Origin: Methylocystis rosea
GTDB taxonomy: Bacteria; Pseudomonadota; Alphaproteobacteria; Rhizobiales; Beijerinckiaceae
DNA: 64,000 nt
Reading direction: 5' to 3'
NCBI RefSeq assembly: GCF_003855495.1
Contig: NZ_CP034086.1
Coordinates: 3,261,501-3,325,500, forward strand
Part shown: piece after piece, positions 63,975 to 64,000 of the stretch
How the letters are laid out: every line of letters begins with the position of its first letter
How positions within the stretch are numbered: the first letter of the stretch is position 1
The notes under the pieces: generated by a model
Told to the model about the DNA's origin: nothing
The model's input: the letters and a program-made list of their open reading frames with translations, nothing else
Databases searched by the model: none
Position numbers and translations under genes: made by a program

Positions 63975-64000
63975 TCAAAGGACAGAAATAATCAGACGAG

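Larger units (their letters stand above)
58943..64000 (+). mobile_element. Left part of a Mu-like prophage or transposable element
   Basis: Gene order repressor (divergent), Ner, ParB-like, transposase A follows the left arm of Mu. The left terminus is somewhere between the merR gene (58692) and the repressor; I could not identify the terminal 5'-TG or A-binding sites. The element continues beyond 64000. Confidence 0.75.

Overview
This window looks like an alphaproteobacterial chromosome, probably from the Hyphomicrobiales/Rhizobiales. The GC content is high outside the acquired segments. The tRNA-His (GTG) lacks a genome-encoded G-1 and has A73, as in many alphaproteobacteria. Housekeeping neighbours (dciA-like, mutY, glpK, bfd-bfr, a COG2908 phosphatase, a moeB-like gene, ridA) and many IS3, IS5, IS66, IS110 and IS630 remnants fit that placement. 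A methylotroph of the Methylocystis/Methylosinus type is possible, but this is an impression and not shown by the sequence.

Layout: (1) 1-2.4 kb: the 5' part of rfbB (dTDP-glucose 4,6-dehydratase) and degraded IS91 and IS5 remnants. (2) 2.5-5.3 kb: cysD, a truncated cysN and a complete ABC-2 polysaccharide-export permease. (3) 6.2-32.7 kb: a patchy surface-glycan locus. It holds a 772-residue coiled-coil protein, four SAM methyltransferases, two sulfotransferase-like genes (one frameshifted), a GH-like secreted protein split by an IS66 element, RgpF, GT2 and WbsX-type glycosyltransferases, and a WbsX-RgpF fusion. (4) 32.9-39.6 kb: a nest of insertion sequences, including a second copy, in inverted orientation, of the IS66 element at 21.9 kb. 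(5) 39.8-49.8 kb: stable chromosomal genes. (6) 50.0-53.7 kb: an inverted second copy of the cysD-cysN-permease block, here with an intact cysNC and a 5'-truncated permease. (7) 54.1-58.7 kb: HdeD-like protein, aldo/keto reductase, an orphan gene and a small mercury-type cluster (merR divergent from merT and a GDCCVxC protein). (8) 58.9-64.0 kb: the left, regulatory and transposase part of a Mu-like prophage (S24 repressor, Ner-like, ParB-like, MuA-like), running off the right edge.

How the genes may work together (inference): CysD/CysNC make APS and PAPS. The sulfotransferases could use PAPS to sulfate a polysaccharide built by the GT2, WbsX and RgpF enzymes, modified by the methyltransferases and exported by the Wzm/KpsM-like permease. 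A 37-40 residue repeat with a 'Y-L-x3-PDV ... NPL-x-HY ... G-x2-EGR-x-P' pattern recurs in four otherwise unrelated proteins of the locus. The coiled-coil protein carries four tandem 147-bp repeats, each seven heptads long, which resembles a molecular-ruler design. These two observations are the most interesting candidates for something undescribed.
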